This document shows, in pieces, positions 40,264 through 51,620 of a stretch of DNA of 64,000 nt; position 1 is the stretch's first letter, and each line of letters starts with the position of its first letter. The notes under the pieces are model-generated. The model was not told where the DNA came from. It saw only the letters and a list, made by a program, of their open reading frames with translations, and searched no databases. The DNA lies in assembly GCF_014651035.1 (NCBI RefSeq), contig NZ_BMWC01000001.1:1333581-1397580 (forward strand), in the 5' to 3' direction. The position numbers and the translations under genes are program-made. The DNA comes from Streptomyces lomondensis (GTDB lineage: Bacteria > Actinomycetota > Actinomycetes > Streptomycetales > Streptomycetaceae).

Positions 40264-41193
40264 TCACGCCCTGTCCGCGACGCGCTCGCCGAGCAGGCCC
40301 TGTGGCCTGAAGAGGAGCACGAGGATGAGGAGGCAGAAGGCCCACACGTTGGCCCAGCTCTGGCCGCCGAGCTGCTGCATGCCGGGGATCTCGTCGATGT
40401 AGGCGGAGGCGAGGGTCTCGGCGATGCCGAGGACGACGCCGCCGAGCATGGCGCCGTAGATGTTGCCGATGCCGCCGAGGACGGCCGCGGTGAAGGCCTT
40501 GAGGCCCATGAGGAAGCCCATGCGGTAGTCGACGTTGCCGTACTTGAGTCCGTAGGCGACGGCGGCGACGGCGGCGAAGAAGCCGCCGATGGCGAAGGCG
40601 ATGACGATGATGCGGTTGGTGTCGATGCCCATGAGCTGTGCGGTGTCGGGGTCCTGCGCGGTGGCCTGCATGGCGCGGCCGGTGCGGCTGCGGCGTACGA
40701 AGAAGGCGAGGGCGGCCATGCAGATGACGGCGGCGAGGATGAGGAAGATGTCGGCGTCCTTGATGGTGATGGAGCCGATGTCGTGGGTGGCGTCGAGGCC
40801 GGGGAAGGCGCGGGCGCGGTCGGCGCCGGGGTAGAAGTTGCGCACGACCTCCTGGAGGGCCAGGGAGAGGCCGATGGCCGTGATGAGGGGTGCCAGTCGT
40901 GGTGCTCCGCGCAGTGGCCGGTAGGCGAACCGTTCCGCTCCGACGGCGATGAGGATGGCCACGAGGGCGCCGCCGAGGAGCATGAGGGGTACGGCGAGGG
41001 CCATCGAGGTGCCGTCGGGGAGGATGTAGAAGTAGACCGTGAGGGCGCCGAAGGCCCCGGTCATGAAGATCTCGCCGTGCGCGAAGTTGATGAGCTGGAC
41101 GATGCCGTACACCATCGTGTAGCCGATGGCGATCAGCCCGTACATCGAGCCGAGAAGCAGCCCGTTGGCCAGCTGCTGCGGCAGGGTGTTCAC
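40264..41193 (-). CDS. livH: Branched-chain amino acid ABC transporter permease LivH
   Basis: 309 residues with about eight membrane helices. The start MNTLPQQLANGLLLGSMYGL and the segment IVQLINFAHGEIFMTGAFG are characteristic, as is the cytoplasmic coupling loop RTGRAMQATAQDPDTAQLMG. Forms the channel with LivM. A 140-nt gap with a strong hairpin separates it from the binding-protein gene upstream. Confidence 0.95.
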   Translation of the reverse strand: MNTLPQQLANGLLLGSMYGLIAIGYTMVYGIVQLINFAHGEIFMTGAFGALTVYFYILPDGTSMALAVPLMLLGGALVAILIAVGAERFAYRPLRGAPRLAPLITAIGLSLALQEVVRNFYPGADRARAFPGLDATHDIGSITIKDADIFLILAAVICMAALAFFVRRSRTGRAMQATAQDPDTAQLMGIDTNRIIVIAFAIGGFFAAVAAVAYGLKYGNVDYRMGFLMGLKAFTAAVLGGIGNIYGAMLGGVVLGIAETLASAYIDEIPGMQQLGGQSWANVWAFCLLILVLLFRPQGLLGERVADRA

Positions 41194-41268
41194 CGCATGG
41201 CCTCCATGTCGCTGGTGGTCGTGTGCACTGGATGCGTGCGTGGTCGCGTGCTGTGTGGGGGTGTGAGA

Positions 41269-41308
41269 ACGGGCCGCGCGGTCGGGGTCCTCCTTCCGCG
41301 CGGCCCGT
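41269..41308 (-). terminator. Hairpin between livK and livH (partial terminator or stabiliser)
   Basis: ACGGGCCGCGCGG and CCGCGCGGCCCGT form a perfect 13-bp stem with a 14-nt loop. It lies 75-114 nt upstream of livH and just after the binding-protein stop, with no strong T run, as expected for an element that raises the binding-protein level over the membrane parts. Confidence 0.65.
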
Positions 41309-41333
41309 GGTGCGGCTTGCTGGCGTGGCAGGA

Positions 41334-42578
41334 CTACTGGAGGTCGGCGGTGCCGGTCTCCACGTCCTTCCAGGCGCCCTTCTCGACCTGGTAGACCGTC
41401 AGCTGCTTGTTGGTGGTGTCGCCGTACTGGTCGAAGGAGATCTTGCCGGTGAGGCCTTCGAAGTCGGACTTCTGGACTCCGTCGACGACCTTGGTGCGGA
41501 GGTCGTTGATGTCGGAGGGCAGCTTGCCGCCGTTGGCGTCGGCCGCGGCCTTGACGGCCTTGATGATGGCCGTGGTGGCGTCGTAGGCGTAGGCGCCGTA
41601 CGCGCCGTAGTCGCCCTTGTAGCCCTTGTCCTTGTACGTCTGGATGAACTGCTTGGCGGCGGGCAGGGTGTCGGCGGGGACGCCGATGGCGGTGACGAGG
41701 TCGCCCTCGGAGGCCTTGCCGGCGGCCTCGATGTAGGTGGAGGCGTACATGCCGTCGCCGCCGAACAGCGGGATCTTGACGCCGGCGTCCTTGAGCTGCT
41801 TGGTGATCAGCGCGGACTCGTCGTACTGGCCGCCGTAGTACAGCAGGTCGGCACCGGAGTTCTTGATCTTCGTGACGAGGGAGCCGAAGTCCTTGTCGCC
41901 GGTGTTGACGTGGTCGGTCGCGACGACCTGGCCGCCGAGCTTCTTGAACTGCTCGTTGAAGATCTTCGCGAGGCCGGCGCCGTAGGTCTGCTTGTCGTCG
42001 ACGACGAAGGCCTTCTTCTTCTTGAGGCCGTTGTAGGCGTAGCCGGCCGCGAAGCTGCCCTGGAGTTCGTCGGTGGTGGCGGTACGGAAGTACGTCTTGA
42101 ACGGACGCTTCTTGTCCGTCTGCCAGTTCTTGCCCTGGGTCAGCTCGGGGGCGGTGTTCGCGGGGGAGATCTGGACCATGTTGGCCGAGGCGAACACCTG
42201 CTGCATCGTCTGGGCGACGCCGGAGTTCAGGGGGCCGACGGCGCCGACGACGGTCTTGTCGCCGACGAGGTTGGTGGCGTTGGACTGACCGGTGGCGGGC
42301 TGCGCCTTGTCGTCCAGGGCCTTGAGCTTGAACTTGACGCCCGGGACCCAGTTGTTCTTGTTGGCGTCGTCGACGGCTATCTGGGCGCCGTACTGGATGC
42401 CGAGGCCGGTGGTGGAGTTCTCACCGGACAGGGGGGCGTCGACGCCGATGGTCAGCGTGGTGCCGCTCCCGCTGTCTCCGCTCTTGTCACCGCTGTCGTC
42501 TCGGGAGCCGCAGGCGGTGAGAGTCAGAGCTCCGGTCGTGAGAACGGAGGTAAGAATCACCAAGGAACGCTGTCGCAC
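41334..42578 (-). CDS. livK: Branched-chain amino acid ABC transporter substrate-binding lipoprotein
   Basis: 414 residues from GTG 42578 (MRQRSLVILTSVLTTGALT), which has AGGA 6 nt upstream; a GTG five codons earlier is in frame but lacks a site. A lipobox LTAC lies at the end of the hydrophobic leader, so the protein is anchored outside the membrane. It is a type I periplasmic fold: TLTIGVDAPLSGENSTTGLG at the mature N-terminus, then two lobes, with an YDESALITKQLKDAG region. First gene of the liv operon, with the promoter candidate below. Confidence 0.94.
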   Translation of the reverse strand: MRQRSLVILTSVLTTGALTLTACGSRDDSGDKSGDSGSGTTLTIGVDAPLSGENSTTGLGIQYGAQIAVDDANKNNWVPGVKFKLKALDDKAQPATGQSNATNLVGDKTVVGAVGPLNSGVAQTMQQVFASANMVQISPANTAPELTQGKNWQTDKKRPFKTYFRTATTDELQGSFAAGYAYNGLKKKKAFVVDDKQTYGAGLAKIFNEQFKKLGGQVVATDHVNTGDKDFGSLVTKIKNSGADLLYYGGQYDESALITKQLKDAGVKIPLFGGDGMYASTYIEAAGKASEGDLVTAIGVPADTLPAAKQFIQTYKDKGYKGDYGAYGAYAYDATTAIIKAVKAAADANGGKLPSDINDLRTKVVDGVQKSDFEGLTGKISFDQYGDTTNKQLTVYQVEKGAWKDVETGTADLQ

Positions 42579-42670
42579 AATCAGTCCTTTCACAGGCAGG
42601 CCCCGCCCTGGTCGGGGGGTGAGTGCCGCGCTGGTACCGAACTCCCGATGTGGAGCGGTGACTGGCCGTG

Positions 42671-42700
42671 ACTCTAAGCCCGGGGTAAGGGCAGGGTCAG
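42671..42700 (-). promoter_or_regulatory. Candidate promoter of the liv operon
   Basis: On the minus strand CTGACC, an 18-nt spacer and TAGAGT lie about 93 nt before the livK start. Good -10, fair -35. Confidence 0.45.
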
Positions 42701-43078
42701 CGGCGCGGGCTGGCTTGTGACTTTCTTGTTATGACGTGGTGGATGTCCGGTCTCGTCGGCGGACCCTCTCGGTGGGTTTGGTGGATTTTCGCCGAAGTCC
42801 GCATTGTGAGAACGCGCACTTCCGCTTGGCCATGGTCGAGATCACGCGGTTGCCGGGGCGCGGGCGGCGTGAACGGGATCGGAAAGGTCCCGGGCGGGGG
42901 CGCGGCCGAAGAGGAAACGGTGGCGTTGTATTGCGCGTGTGTTACGGAGCGTTACGTCGAGAAAGGGATGGTCCGCTTCCAGGGGGAGTTCCGCGCCATG
43001 GGAATCGGCGATTTCCGTGGCCCGGACTTCCTGCTTTCGCAGGGGAGTCGAGGCCGGGGCGGCGGGTTCGCACGGGCC
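42701..43078. other. Intergenic stretch without a supported gene
   Basis: Several open frames run through here on the plus strand, but their translations are Arg/Gly-rich, with no ribosome site, no motif and unnatural codon choice. I see no RNA gene. It probably holds the upstream control region of the liv operon. Confidence 0.6.
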
Positions 43079-43123
43079 GACCGCCCCGCCGCTCCGGGCG
43101 GTGCCGGAGGCGGCGGGGCGGTC
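43079..43123 (-). terminator. Terminator hairpin after the secreted protease gene
   Basis: GACCGCCCCGCCGC and GCGGCGGGGCGGTC form a perfect 14-bp stem with a 17-nt loop, 25 nt past the protease stop (minus strand). No T run; typical of Streptomyces I-shaped terminators. Confidence 0.65.
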
Positions 43124-43147
43124 GGCGGGGGCGGCCGCGGTGCGGGG

Positions 43148-44020
43148 TCAGGGCAGGCGCACGAACGGCGACAGGAACGCGCGGGCGCCGGGAGTGTCCA
43201 GGCGGTAGGTCACGTTGGTCGCGTAGCAGGGGGTGTCGCCGGTGATGGTGGTGGTGACGAGGATGTTCTTCCCGCCGATCATGGCGAAGTTGGGGCCGCC
43301 GGAGTCGCCGTAGCAGGCGCCGCCGTTGCCCTGGGGGGCGGTCATCGCCAGGCGGGCCCAGGAGTCGTTGAGGGCGTCGAAGGTGACGGGCGCCTTCATG
43401 CGGACGCCGCCGCCGGGGTGGGTGTGGCCGCCGGGGCCGGTGACGGCCTCCTGGGTGCCGTAGCCGGCGACGAACCAGTCGGTGGCGTTCAGTCCCCGCG
43501 GGCCGAGTCTGCCGAGTTGGCCGGCCGTGGGCAGGGTGGCCGGGGTGAAGCTCCAGCGGGCCTTGACCTGGGCGGCGGGCAGTTCGACCACGGCGATGTC
43601 GTGGGTGTCGGAGGCGGGCCCCGGGTAGTCGGGGTGCGAGTGGGCGGTGCCCTCGACGGCGACGGCGGCGGCCTGTGCGGCCGGGTCGCCGGGGTGCTTC
43701 TTCGCCGCCGCGTCGAGCCCGGACTGCACGTCCTGGTCCAGGGAGACGTAGAACCGCACGTTGTCGGGCCAGTCGGTGGTGCAGTGCGCGGCGGTCAGGA
43801 AGGTGTTCGCGTCGATCATGGTGCCGGAGCAGACCCAGTCGACCCGGTCGGGGGTCGTGGGGTCGCCGTCGTTGTCCCAGGTGGCCACGAGCGCGCCGAC
43901 CTCGGTGCGTTCGGGGGCGGGCGTGGCGTTGTAGGAGTTGATGGCGGAGGACGGAAGCGCGGTGGCGAGCACCGCGGCACCGGCCGCGGCGGCGACGGCG
44001 AGAGCGCGTACGGAGGTCAA
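43148..44020 (-). CDS. Secreted trypsin-like serine protease (S1 family)
   Basis: 290 residues from a TTG at 44020, which has AAGGG 8 nt upstream. No ATG or GTG lies in frame near it, and the leader MTSVRALAVAAAAGAAVLAT followed by ALPSSA is a clear Sec signal peptide. Catalytic triad: His in FLTAAHC, Asp in DTHDIAVVEL, Ser in CYGDSGGPNF. Cys pairs around His and Ser fit S1 disulfides. It is close in type to exported Streptomyces trypsin-like proteins. The region between it and the thioesterase (44021-44166) is short. Confidence 0.88.
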   Translation of the reverse strand: MTSVRALAVAAAAGAAVLATALPSSAINSYNATPAPERTEVGALVATWDNDGDPTTPDRVDWVCSGTMIDANTFLTAAHCTTDWPDNVRFYVSLDQDVQSGLDAAAKKHPGDPAAQAAAVAVEGTAHSHPDYPGPASDTHDIAVVELPAAQVKARWSFTPATLPTAGQLGRLGPRGLNATDWFVAGYGTQEAVTGPGGHTHPGGGVRMKAPVTFDALNDSWARLAMTAPQGNGGACYGDSGGPNFAMIGGKNILVTTTITGDTPCYATNVTYRLDTPGARAFLSPFVRLP

Positions 44021-44166
44021 GAGAAACCCTTCTACGGGTGGGACGGGCCTTCTCCTGTGGGGGTGGAGCGTCAGTGAAGCGCCCGGAGGCGGCCGCGACA
44101 AGGGCGCGCCCGCCTCTCCAGGGTTTTCCCTGCGTGGGTTTTCCTGCGTCGGTTCTCCTGCGGCGT

Positions 44167-44655
44167 TCAGCTCGCGGCGCGGATGAACTCCTCGTCGCCC
44201 GGCCGCACGTCGCGCAGCAGGCAGGTCAGCCGGGCCGTGCACACCCTTTTGCCCTTTTCGTCCGTTATGACGATTTCGTAGGTGGCGGTCGAGCGCCCCC
44301 GGTGCACGGGCGTGGCCACACCGGTGACCAGGCCGGAGCGCACCCCGCGGTGGTGGGTGCAGTTCAGGTCGACGCCCACGGCGATCTTGGAGCTGCCGCC
44401 GTGCAGCATCGAACCGATCGAGCCGAGCGTCTCGGCCAGCACCGCGGAGGCCCCGCCGTGCAGCAGTCCGTAGGGCTGGGTGTTGCCCTCCACCGGCATC
44501 GTCCCGACGACCCGGTCCGCCGACGCCTCGCTGATCTGGACGCCCATCCGGGTCCCGAGGTGACCGGCGGAGAACAGGGCCGGGAGGTCCACGCCGAGCG
44601 CGGCGTACTCGTCGACGACCTCTTGCGGGAACTTGACATGCTGCTGCTCACCCAT
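44167..44655 (-). CDS. PaaI-like hotdog thioesterase
   Basis: 162 residues, single hotdog domain. Seen: the helix start YGLLHGGASAVLAETLGSIG (HGG motif near residue 66, active-site Glu in ETLG) and the strand VGVDLNCTHHRGVRSG. It cleaves acyl- or aryl-CoA esters, often after phenylacetate or aromatic degradation. A 20-bp TetR-type palindrome lies 43 nt before the ATG, suggesting induction by an acyl-CoA or drug-like ligand. Its partners are not in this window. Confidence 0.9.
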   Translation of the reverse strand: MGEQQHVKFPQEVVDEYAALGVDLPALFSAGHLGTRMGVQISEASADRVVGTMPVEGNTQPYGLLHGGASAVLAETLGSIGSMLHGGSSKIAVGVDLNCTHHRGVRSGLVTGVATPVHRGRSTATYEIVITDEKGKRVCTARLTCLLRDVRPGDEEFIRAAS

Positions 44656-44697
44656 GGGGCCCGGCTCCGTTCGTCCTGATCACTCGGCTGCCTCTGT

Positions 44698-44711
44698 GAC
44701 TGAGCGAACGC

Positions 44712-44717
<6 letters not shown>
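44698..44717. promoter_or_regulatory. TetR-family-type palindromic operator
   Basis: GACTGAGCGAACGCTCAGTC has 9-bp perfect arms around AA. It overlaps the stop codon of the molybdoenzyme gene (44712-44714) and lies directly upstream of the thioesterase, in the position of an operator. No TetR gene is in the window. Confidence 0.6.
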
Positions 44718-46991
<2,274 letters not shown>

Positions 46992-47180
46992 CGCACGCTC
47001 CCCTTCGACTGCACTGTGAGGTACGTCTCCGATCCTCCCACGCTGCGGTGACATCGGGTGAGGGCGGGTTCGGGAAATGCCGGGACGGGCGGGCGTGCCG
47101 TGCCCCGGCGCGGGTGGGTCCGGCCCCGGCACCCTCGGGGCCGGGGCCGAGTGTCAGTGGGGCGTGGCAGGATCGGGGGC

Positions 47181-49907
47181 GTGGCAGAGACAGCATCGAA
47201 GACGACCGACAAGACCTCCGGCGGCAGCCGTCCGCGACTGATGCTCATGGACGGGCACTCGCTGGCCTACCGCGCGTTCTTCGCGCTGCCCGCGGAGAAC
47301 TTCACCACCGCGACGGGCCAGCCGACGAACGCGATCTACGGCTTCGCGTCGATGCTGGCCAACACGCTGCGCGACGAGGCGCCCACGCACTTCGCGGTCG
47401 CCTTCGACGTCTCCCGCAAGACCTGGCGCTCCCAGGAGTTCACGGAGTACAAGGCGAACCGCTCCAAGACCCCGGACGAGTTCAAGGGCCAGGTCGAGCT
47501 GATCTGCGAGCTGCTCGACGCGATGGGCGCCGCCCGCTTCGCGATCGACGGCTTCGAGGCGGACGACGTCATCGCCACGCTCGCCACGCAGGCCGAGGCC
47601 GAGGGCTTCGAGGTGCTGATCGTCACCGGCGACCGGGACTCGTTCCAGCTGGTCAGCGAGCACACCACCGTGCTGTACCCGACCAAGGGCGTCTCCGAAC
47701 TGACCCGTTTCACCCCGGAGAAGGTATTCGAGAAGTACGGGTTGACGCCCGCGCAGTACCCGGACTTCGCGGCGCTGCGCGGCGACCCGTCCGACAACCT
47801 CCCCGGCATCCCCGGCGTCGGCGAGAAGACCGCCGCGAAGTGGATCAACCAGTTCGGCTCCTTCGCCGAGCTTGTCGAGCGCGTCGACGAGGTCAAGGGC
47901 AAGGCCGGGCAGAACCTCCGCGACCACCTGGAAGCGGTCAAGCTCAACCGCCGGCTCACGGAGCTGGAGCGGCGGGTGGAGCTGCCCAAGGGCGTCGCCG
48001 ACCTGGAGCGGGCCGCCTACGACCGCAAGGCCGTCGCGATGATCCTGGACACCCTTGAGATCAGGAACCCCTCGCTGCGCGAGCGGCTCTTCGCCGTCGA
48101 CCCCGGCGCGGAGGAGGCCGAGACCACCCCGATCAGCACGGACGGCGTGCAGCTGGACGGCACGGTGCTCGCCACCGGCGAGCTGGCCCCCTGGCTCACC
48201 GAGCACGGCACCGGGCCCCTCGGCGTCGCCACGGTCGACGCCTGGGCGCTCGGCACGGGCTCGGTCGCCGAGGTCGCGCTCGCCGCGCCCGGCGGAGCGG
48301 CCGCCTGGTTCGACCCCTCCCAGCTGGACGAGGCCGACGAGAAGGCCTTCGCGGCCTGGCTCGCCGACGCCGGCCGGCCCAAGATCTTCCACAACGCCAA
48401 GGGCGCCATGCGGGTCTTCGCCGAGCACGGCTGGAGCGTCGAGGGCGTCACGATGGACACGGCGCTCGCCGCCTACCTGGTCAAGCCGGGCCGCCGCTCC
48501 TTCGACCTGGACGCGCTGTCCATGGAGTACCTGCACCGCGAGCTGGCCCCCGCCGCCGCGGCCGACGGCCAGCTCGCCTTCGGCACGGACGACGGCGCGG
48601 AGGCCGAGGCCCTGATGATCCAGGCCCGCGCCGTCCTCGACCTGGGCGAGGCCTTCGCGAGCCGTCTGGAGGACGTCGGCGCCGCCGACCTGCTGCGCGA
48701 CATGGAGCTGCCCACGTCCGCGCTGCTCGCCCGCATGGAGCGGCACGGCATCGCGGCCGACCGGCCCCACCTGGAGGCCATGGAGCAGATGTTCGCCGGC
48801 GCCGTCCAGCAGGCGGTGAAGGAGGCCCACGCGGCGGCCGGGCACGAGTTCAACCTGGGCTCGCCCAAGCAGCTCCAGGAGGTCCTCTTCGGCGAGCTGG
48901 CCCTGCCCAAGACCAAGCGGACCAAGACCGGCTACACCACGGACGCCGACGCGCTGGCCTGGCTGGCCACGCAGACGGACAACGAGCTGCCGGTGATCAT
49001 GCTCCGCCACCGCGAGCAGGCCAAGCTCCGCGTCACCGTCGAGGGCCTGATCAAGACGATCGCCGCGGACGGCCGGATCCACACCACCTTCAACCAGACC
49101 GTCGCCGCCACCGGCCGCCTGTCCTCCACCGACCCGAACCTCCAGAACATCCCGGTCCGCACCGACGAGGGCCGCGCGATCCGCCGCGGGTTCGTCGTCG
49201 GCGAGGGCTTCGAGTCCCTGATGACGGCCGACTACAGCCAGATCGAGCTGCGCGTGATGGCCCACCTCTCCGAGGACGAGGGCCTGATCGAGGCGTTCAC
49301 CTCCGGCGAGGACCTGCACACCACCGCCGCCTCCCAGGTCTTCGCGGTCGAGCCGACCGCGGTGGACGCCGAGATGCGCCGCAAGATCAAGGCCATGTCG
49401 TACGGCCTGGCCTACGGGCTGTCCGCCTTCGGCCTCTCCCAGCAGCTGAACATCGAGGCGGCGGAGGCCCGCGCCCTGATGGACGCGTACTTCGAGCGGT
49501 TCGGCGGAGTACGGGACTATCTGCGCCGGGCGGTCGACGAGGCCCGGGCGACCGGCTACACGGCGACGCTCTTCGGACGCCGCCGCTACCTGCCCGACCT
49601 CAACAGCGACAACCGCCAGCGCCGCGAGGCGGCCGAGCGGATGGCCCTCAACGCGCCCATCCAGGGCACGGCGGCCGACATCGTCAAGATCGCCATGCTC
49701 AAGGTGGACAGCGCGCTCAAGGACGCCGGGCTCGCCTCCCGCATGCTGCTCCAGGTCCACGACGAAATCGTCCTGGAGATCGCCCCCGGCGAGCGGGCCG
49801 CCGCCGAGGAACTCGTCCGCCGCGAGATGGCGAACGCCGTACACCTCCGCGTCCCGCTGGGCGTCTCGGTGGGCGCGGGGCCGGACTGGGAGTCGGCGGC
49901 ACACTAG
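47181..49907 (+). CDS. polA: DNA polymerase I
   Basis: 908 residues. 5'-3' exonuclease domain (about 20-310: FAVAFDVSRKTWR, GFEADDVIATLA, VTGDRDSFQLV), a central exonuclease-like domain (about 350-520) whose catalytic Asp/Glu residues look replaced (VATVDAWALG and FHNAKGAMRVF where active enzymes carry DxE and a later Asp), and the polymerase domain (motif A DYSQIELRVMAHL, motif B RRKIKAMSYGLAYG, motif C LQVHDEIVLE). It should fill gaps and remove primers, without proofreading. GTG 47181 is chosen: CAGGAT lies 7 nt before it and the protein starts MAETASKTTDK. Confidence 0.96.
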   Translation: MAETASKTTDKTSGGSRPRLMLMDGHSLAYRAFFALPAENFTTATGQPTNAIYGFASMLANTLRDEAPTHFAVAFDVSRKTWRSQEFTEYKANRSKTPDEFKGQVELICELLDAMGAARFAIDGFEADDVIATLATQAEAEGFEVLIVTGDRDSFQLVSEHTTVLYPTKGVSELTRFTPEKVFEKYGLTPAQYPDFAALRGDPSDNLPGIPGVGEKTAAKWINQFGSFAELVERVDEVKGKAGQNLRDHLEAVKLNRRLTELERRVELPKGVADLERAAYDRKAVAMILDTLEIRNPSLRERLFAVDPGAEEAETTPISTDGVQLDGTVLATGELAPWLTEHGTGPLGVATVDAWALGTGSVAEVALAAPGGAAAWFDPSQLDEADEKAFAAWLADAGRPKIFHNAKGAMRVFAEHGWSVEGVTMDTALAAYLVKPGRRSFDLDALSMEYLHRELAPAAAADGQLAFGTDDGAEAEALMIQARAVLDLGEAFASRLEDVGAADLLRDMELPTSALLARMERHGIAADRPHLEAMEQMFAGAVQQAVKEAHAAAGHEFNLGSPKQLQEVLFGELALPKTKRTKTGYTTDADALAWLATQTDNELPVIMLRHREQAKLRVTVEGLIKTIAADGRIHTTFNQTVAATGRLSSTDPNLQNIPVRTDEGRAIRRGFVVGEGFESLMTADYSQIELRVMAHLSEDEGLIEAFTSGEDLHTTAASQVFAVEPTAVDAEMRRKIKAMSYGLAYGLSAFGLSQQLNIEAAEARALMDAYFERFGGVRDYLRRAVDEARATGYTATLFGRRRYLPDLNSDNRQRREAAERMALNAPIQGTAADIVKIAMLKVDSALKDAGLASRMLLQVHDEIVLEIAPGERAAAEELVRREMANAVHLRVPLGVSVGAGPDWESAAH

Positions 49908-50272
49908 GCCGCTGCGCCGGCGGGGGCGGGTCGGGGACGGGGGCTCGTCGGGTGAGCCGGCGCGTGCGCGTGACGGCCGCGCCGGCCGGCGTTGTCCGGC
50001 AAGGCCGGCGGGTGTGGCGGAGGCTCCGGGGCGGGGGCGCCCACCTCGACCGGGCCTCCGGCCCGGCCCGAGCGCCCGCCTGCGCGGGCGGTACTCGCTC
50101 CGGTTGGGTTCGTGCCCGAGTCGGGGACTTGCCCTTGGCCGAGGCCCTTGACGCCGAGGCCCTTGACGAAGGCCCTCGCCCAGCCCGGCCCCCGCCCCAC
50201 CCCCGCGAAACCCATCACCCGCCTGGCCCCCGAGAAAGCGCCCCACCCACCGGCGGTCGTAAGGATGCGGGC
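49908..50272. other. Intergenic region with a 15-bp tandem repeat
   Basis: Very GC-rich. CCGAGGCCCTTGACG occurs twice in tandem (50139-50168). The open frames here lack ribosome sites and family-like sequence. I see no RNA gene and no strong terminator for polA. Confidence 0.5.
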
Positions 50273-50845
50273 ATGGGTATACGCACGCTCCTCAGCCGCT
50301 CGGCGTCAGGCGTGGCGCTCATACGGGGCGCGTCGGTCCCGGTGTTCGCGGCAGCCGCAAGCACCGGCCGCGTCCCCACCGGCCGCTCCACGGCCCTGCG
50401 CCGAACGGCGGCGGACCTCCGGCAGCGCCTGGCTCATGGATGGTGGCTGACCAGCCCGGCCGGCGTGGCGGCCGTGTCCGCCGGAGCAGGGCCCACCGGC
50501 CGCGAGGCCCCGCGGCCCGTCACCGACCTGCCCGCCGTCCCCGACCGGACCGCCGGGCCCGACCGAACCGCCGGGCCCGACCTCACCGGCCGCACAGCCG
50601 CCACCGCCCCACGCCCGGGCACCCCCGACGCGCCCGGCAGGGCGTCCCGCCCCTGGGCCGAGCTGGCCCGCGGCTACCTGACCCTCGTCCTCACCCTGCT
50701 CCCGCGGCCCCGCCCGGCGCACACCACCATCACCGTGTACATCGCGACGACCGGCAACCCCCTCAGCGAACGGCCGGACGGCTCGGCTCCGTCTCACCGG
50801 CGCGGTCGCGACCATCGGGGGCCGGAACCGGACGCCACACCCTGA
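50273..50845 (+). CDS. Hypothetical protein, Ala/Pro/Arg-rich
   Basis: 190 residues from ATG 50273, with AAGGA about 9 nt upstream. The first 30 residues (MGIRTLLSRSASGVALIRGA) could be an amphipathic N-terminus. Three imperfect PDRTAGP repeats lie in the middle, and a hydrophobic patch (YLTLVLTLLP) near 140. Not recognised. The 3' end overlaps the convergent DUF4184 gene by 83 nt, so either the overlap is real or the reading is a chance frame. Confidence 0.4.
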   Translation: MGIRTLLSRSASGVALIRGASVPVFAAAASTGRVPTGRSTALRRTAADLRQRLAHGWWLTSPAGVAAVSAGAGPTGREAPRPVTDLPAVPDRTAGPDRTAGPDLTGRTAATAPRPGTPDAPGRASRPWAELARGYLTLVLTLLPRPRPAHTTITVYIATTGNPLSERPDGSAPSHRRGRDHRGPEPDATP

Positions 50846-51620
50846 CCCCCACGGCGTACAGCAGCAGCGCCGGGACGAGCCCCGCCCCCGCGCCGAAGCA
50901 CACCGTCGGAATGATCTCCCACGGCTTCGCGGCCGACCCCCAGTAGGCCCACCACCGCGACGCCCGCTGCACCGCCCCCACGAGCGCGAAGCCGCCGATC
51001 ACGGCAGCGGCCCACCAGCGGTCCCGCACCGAGAGCACAGGGACCCCCACCGGCTCACGCCCGGGCACCCGCCGCAGCGCCCGCGCCACGAACACGGCGA
51101 TCACGACCGCGGCCACCGCCGAACCGCCGTACTGGAGGTACCAGTACAGCGGCGAGCCCGCCACCTCCCGCCCCAGCACGGGAAACACCCGCATCCCCCA
51201 CTGGTCGAGATGCGTGAACGCGTCCCACACGACGTGCGTCAACGCGCCCAGCACCGCGGACACGTACCACCACACCACCAGCGACGGCCGCACACGCGCG
51301 CGTGGCGCCCCGCACCGCACCAGGGCGGCAACCCGCCCCTGCCGGGCCCGCGGCAGCAGCGCCACCAGCGGCTCGCACACCAGCAGCCACAGCCCCACGA
51401 GCGCCCAGGCGACCAGCACATCGACCGTGAACACGCCCGGGAACGAGTGCGTGACGTCCCCGAACTCCATCGCCCCGGACAGCACACTCGCCGCGTAGTA
51501 GGTCATGTCGGGCGCGAAGGAACCCGCCACGAGCACGGCGGGCACCAGCCGGCCCCGGCCGCTCCCGTCGGTGCGCACGGCGGGCAGTACGGCCGCCGCG
51601 TGGCTCAGCGTGAACGGCAA
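50763..51620 (-). CDS. DUF4184 family membrane protein
   Basis: 285 residues with about six membrane helices. It starts MPFTLSHAAAVLPAV, typical of DUF4184, and holds His/Asp residues in FAPDMTYY, HSFPGVF and THVVWDAFTHLDQWG that recall membrane metal-dependent hydrolases of the YdjM/PAP2 kind. Function unknown. The TTG at 51620 has GAGGAG 5 nt upstream. Confidence 0.85.
   Translation of the reverse strand: MPFTLSHAAAVLPAVRTDGSGRGRLVPAVLVAGSFAPDMTYYAASVLSGAMEFGDVTHSFPGVFTVDVLVAWALVGLWLLVCEPLVALLPRARQGRVAALVRCGAPRARVRPSLVVWWYVSAVLGALTHVVWDAFTHLDQWGMRVFPVLGREVAGSPLYWYLQYGGSAVAAVVIAVFVARALRRVPGREPVGVPVLSVRDRWWAAAVIGGFALVGAVQRASRWWAYWGSAAKPWEIIPTVCFGAGAGLVPALLLYAVGVRVWRPVPAPDGRDRAGETEPSRPAVR

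Noticed and set aside
42736..43245. 169-residue Arg-rich open frame after the liv operon
   Set aside because: Composition and codon use are those of a chance GC-rich frame; no start signal and no recognisable domain.
42731..44077. Plus-strand open frame opposite the secreted protease
   Set aside because: Gly/Val-rich translation without ribosome site; the opposite strand has a signal peptide and a complete catalytic triad.
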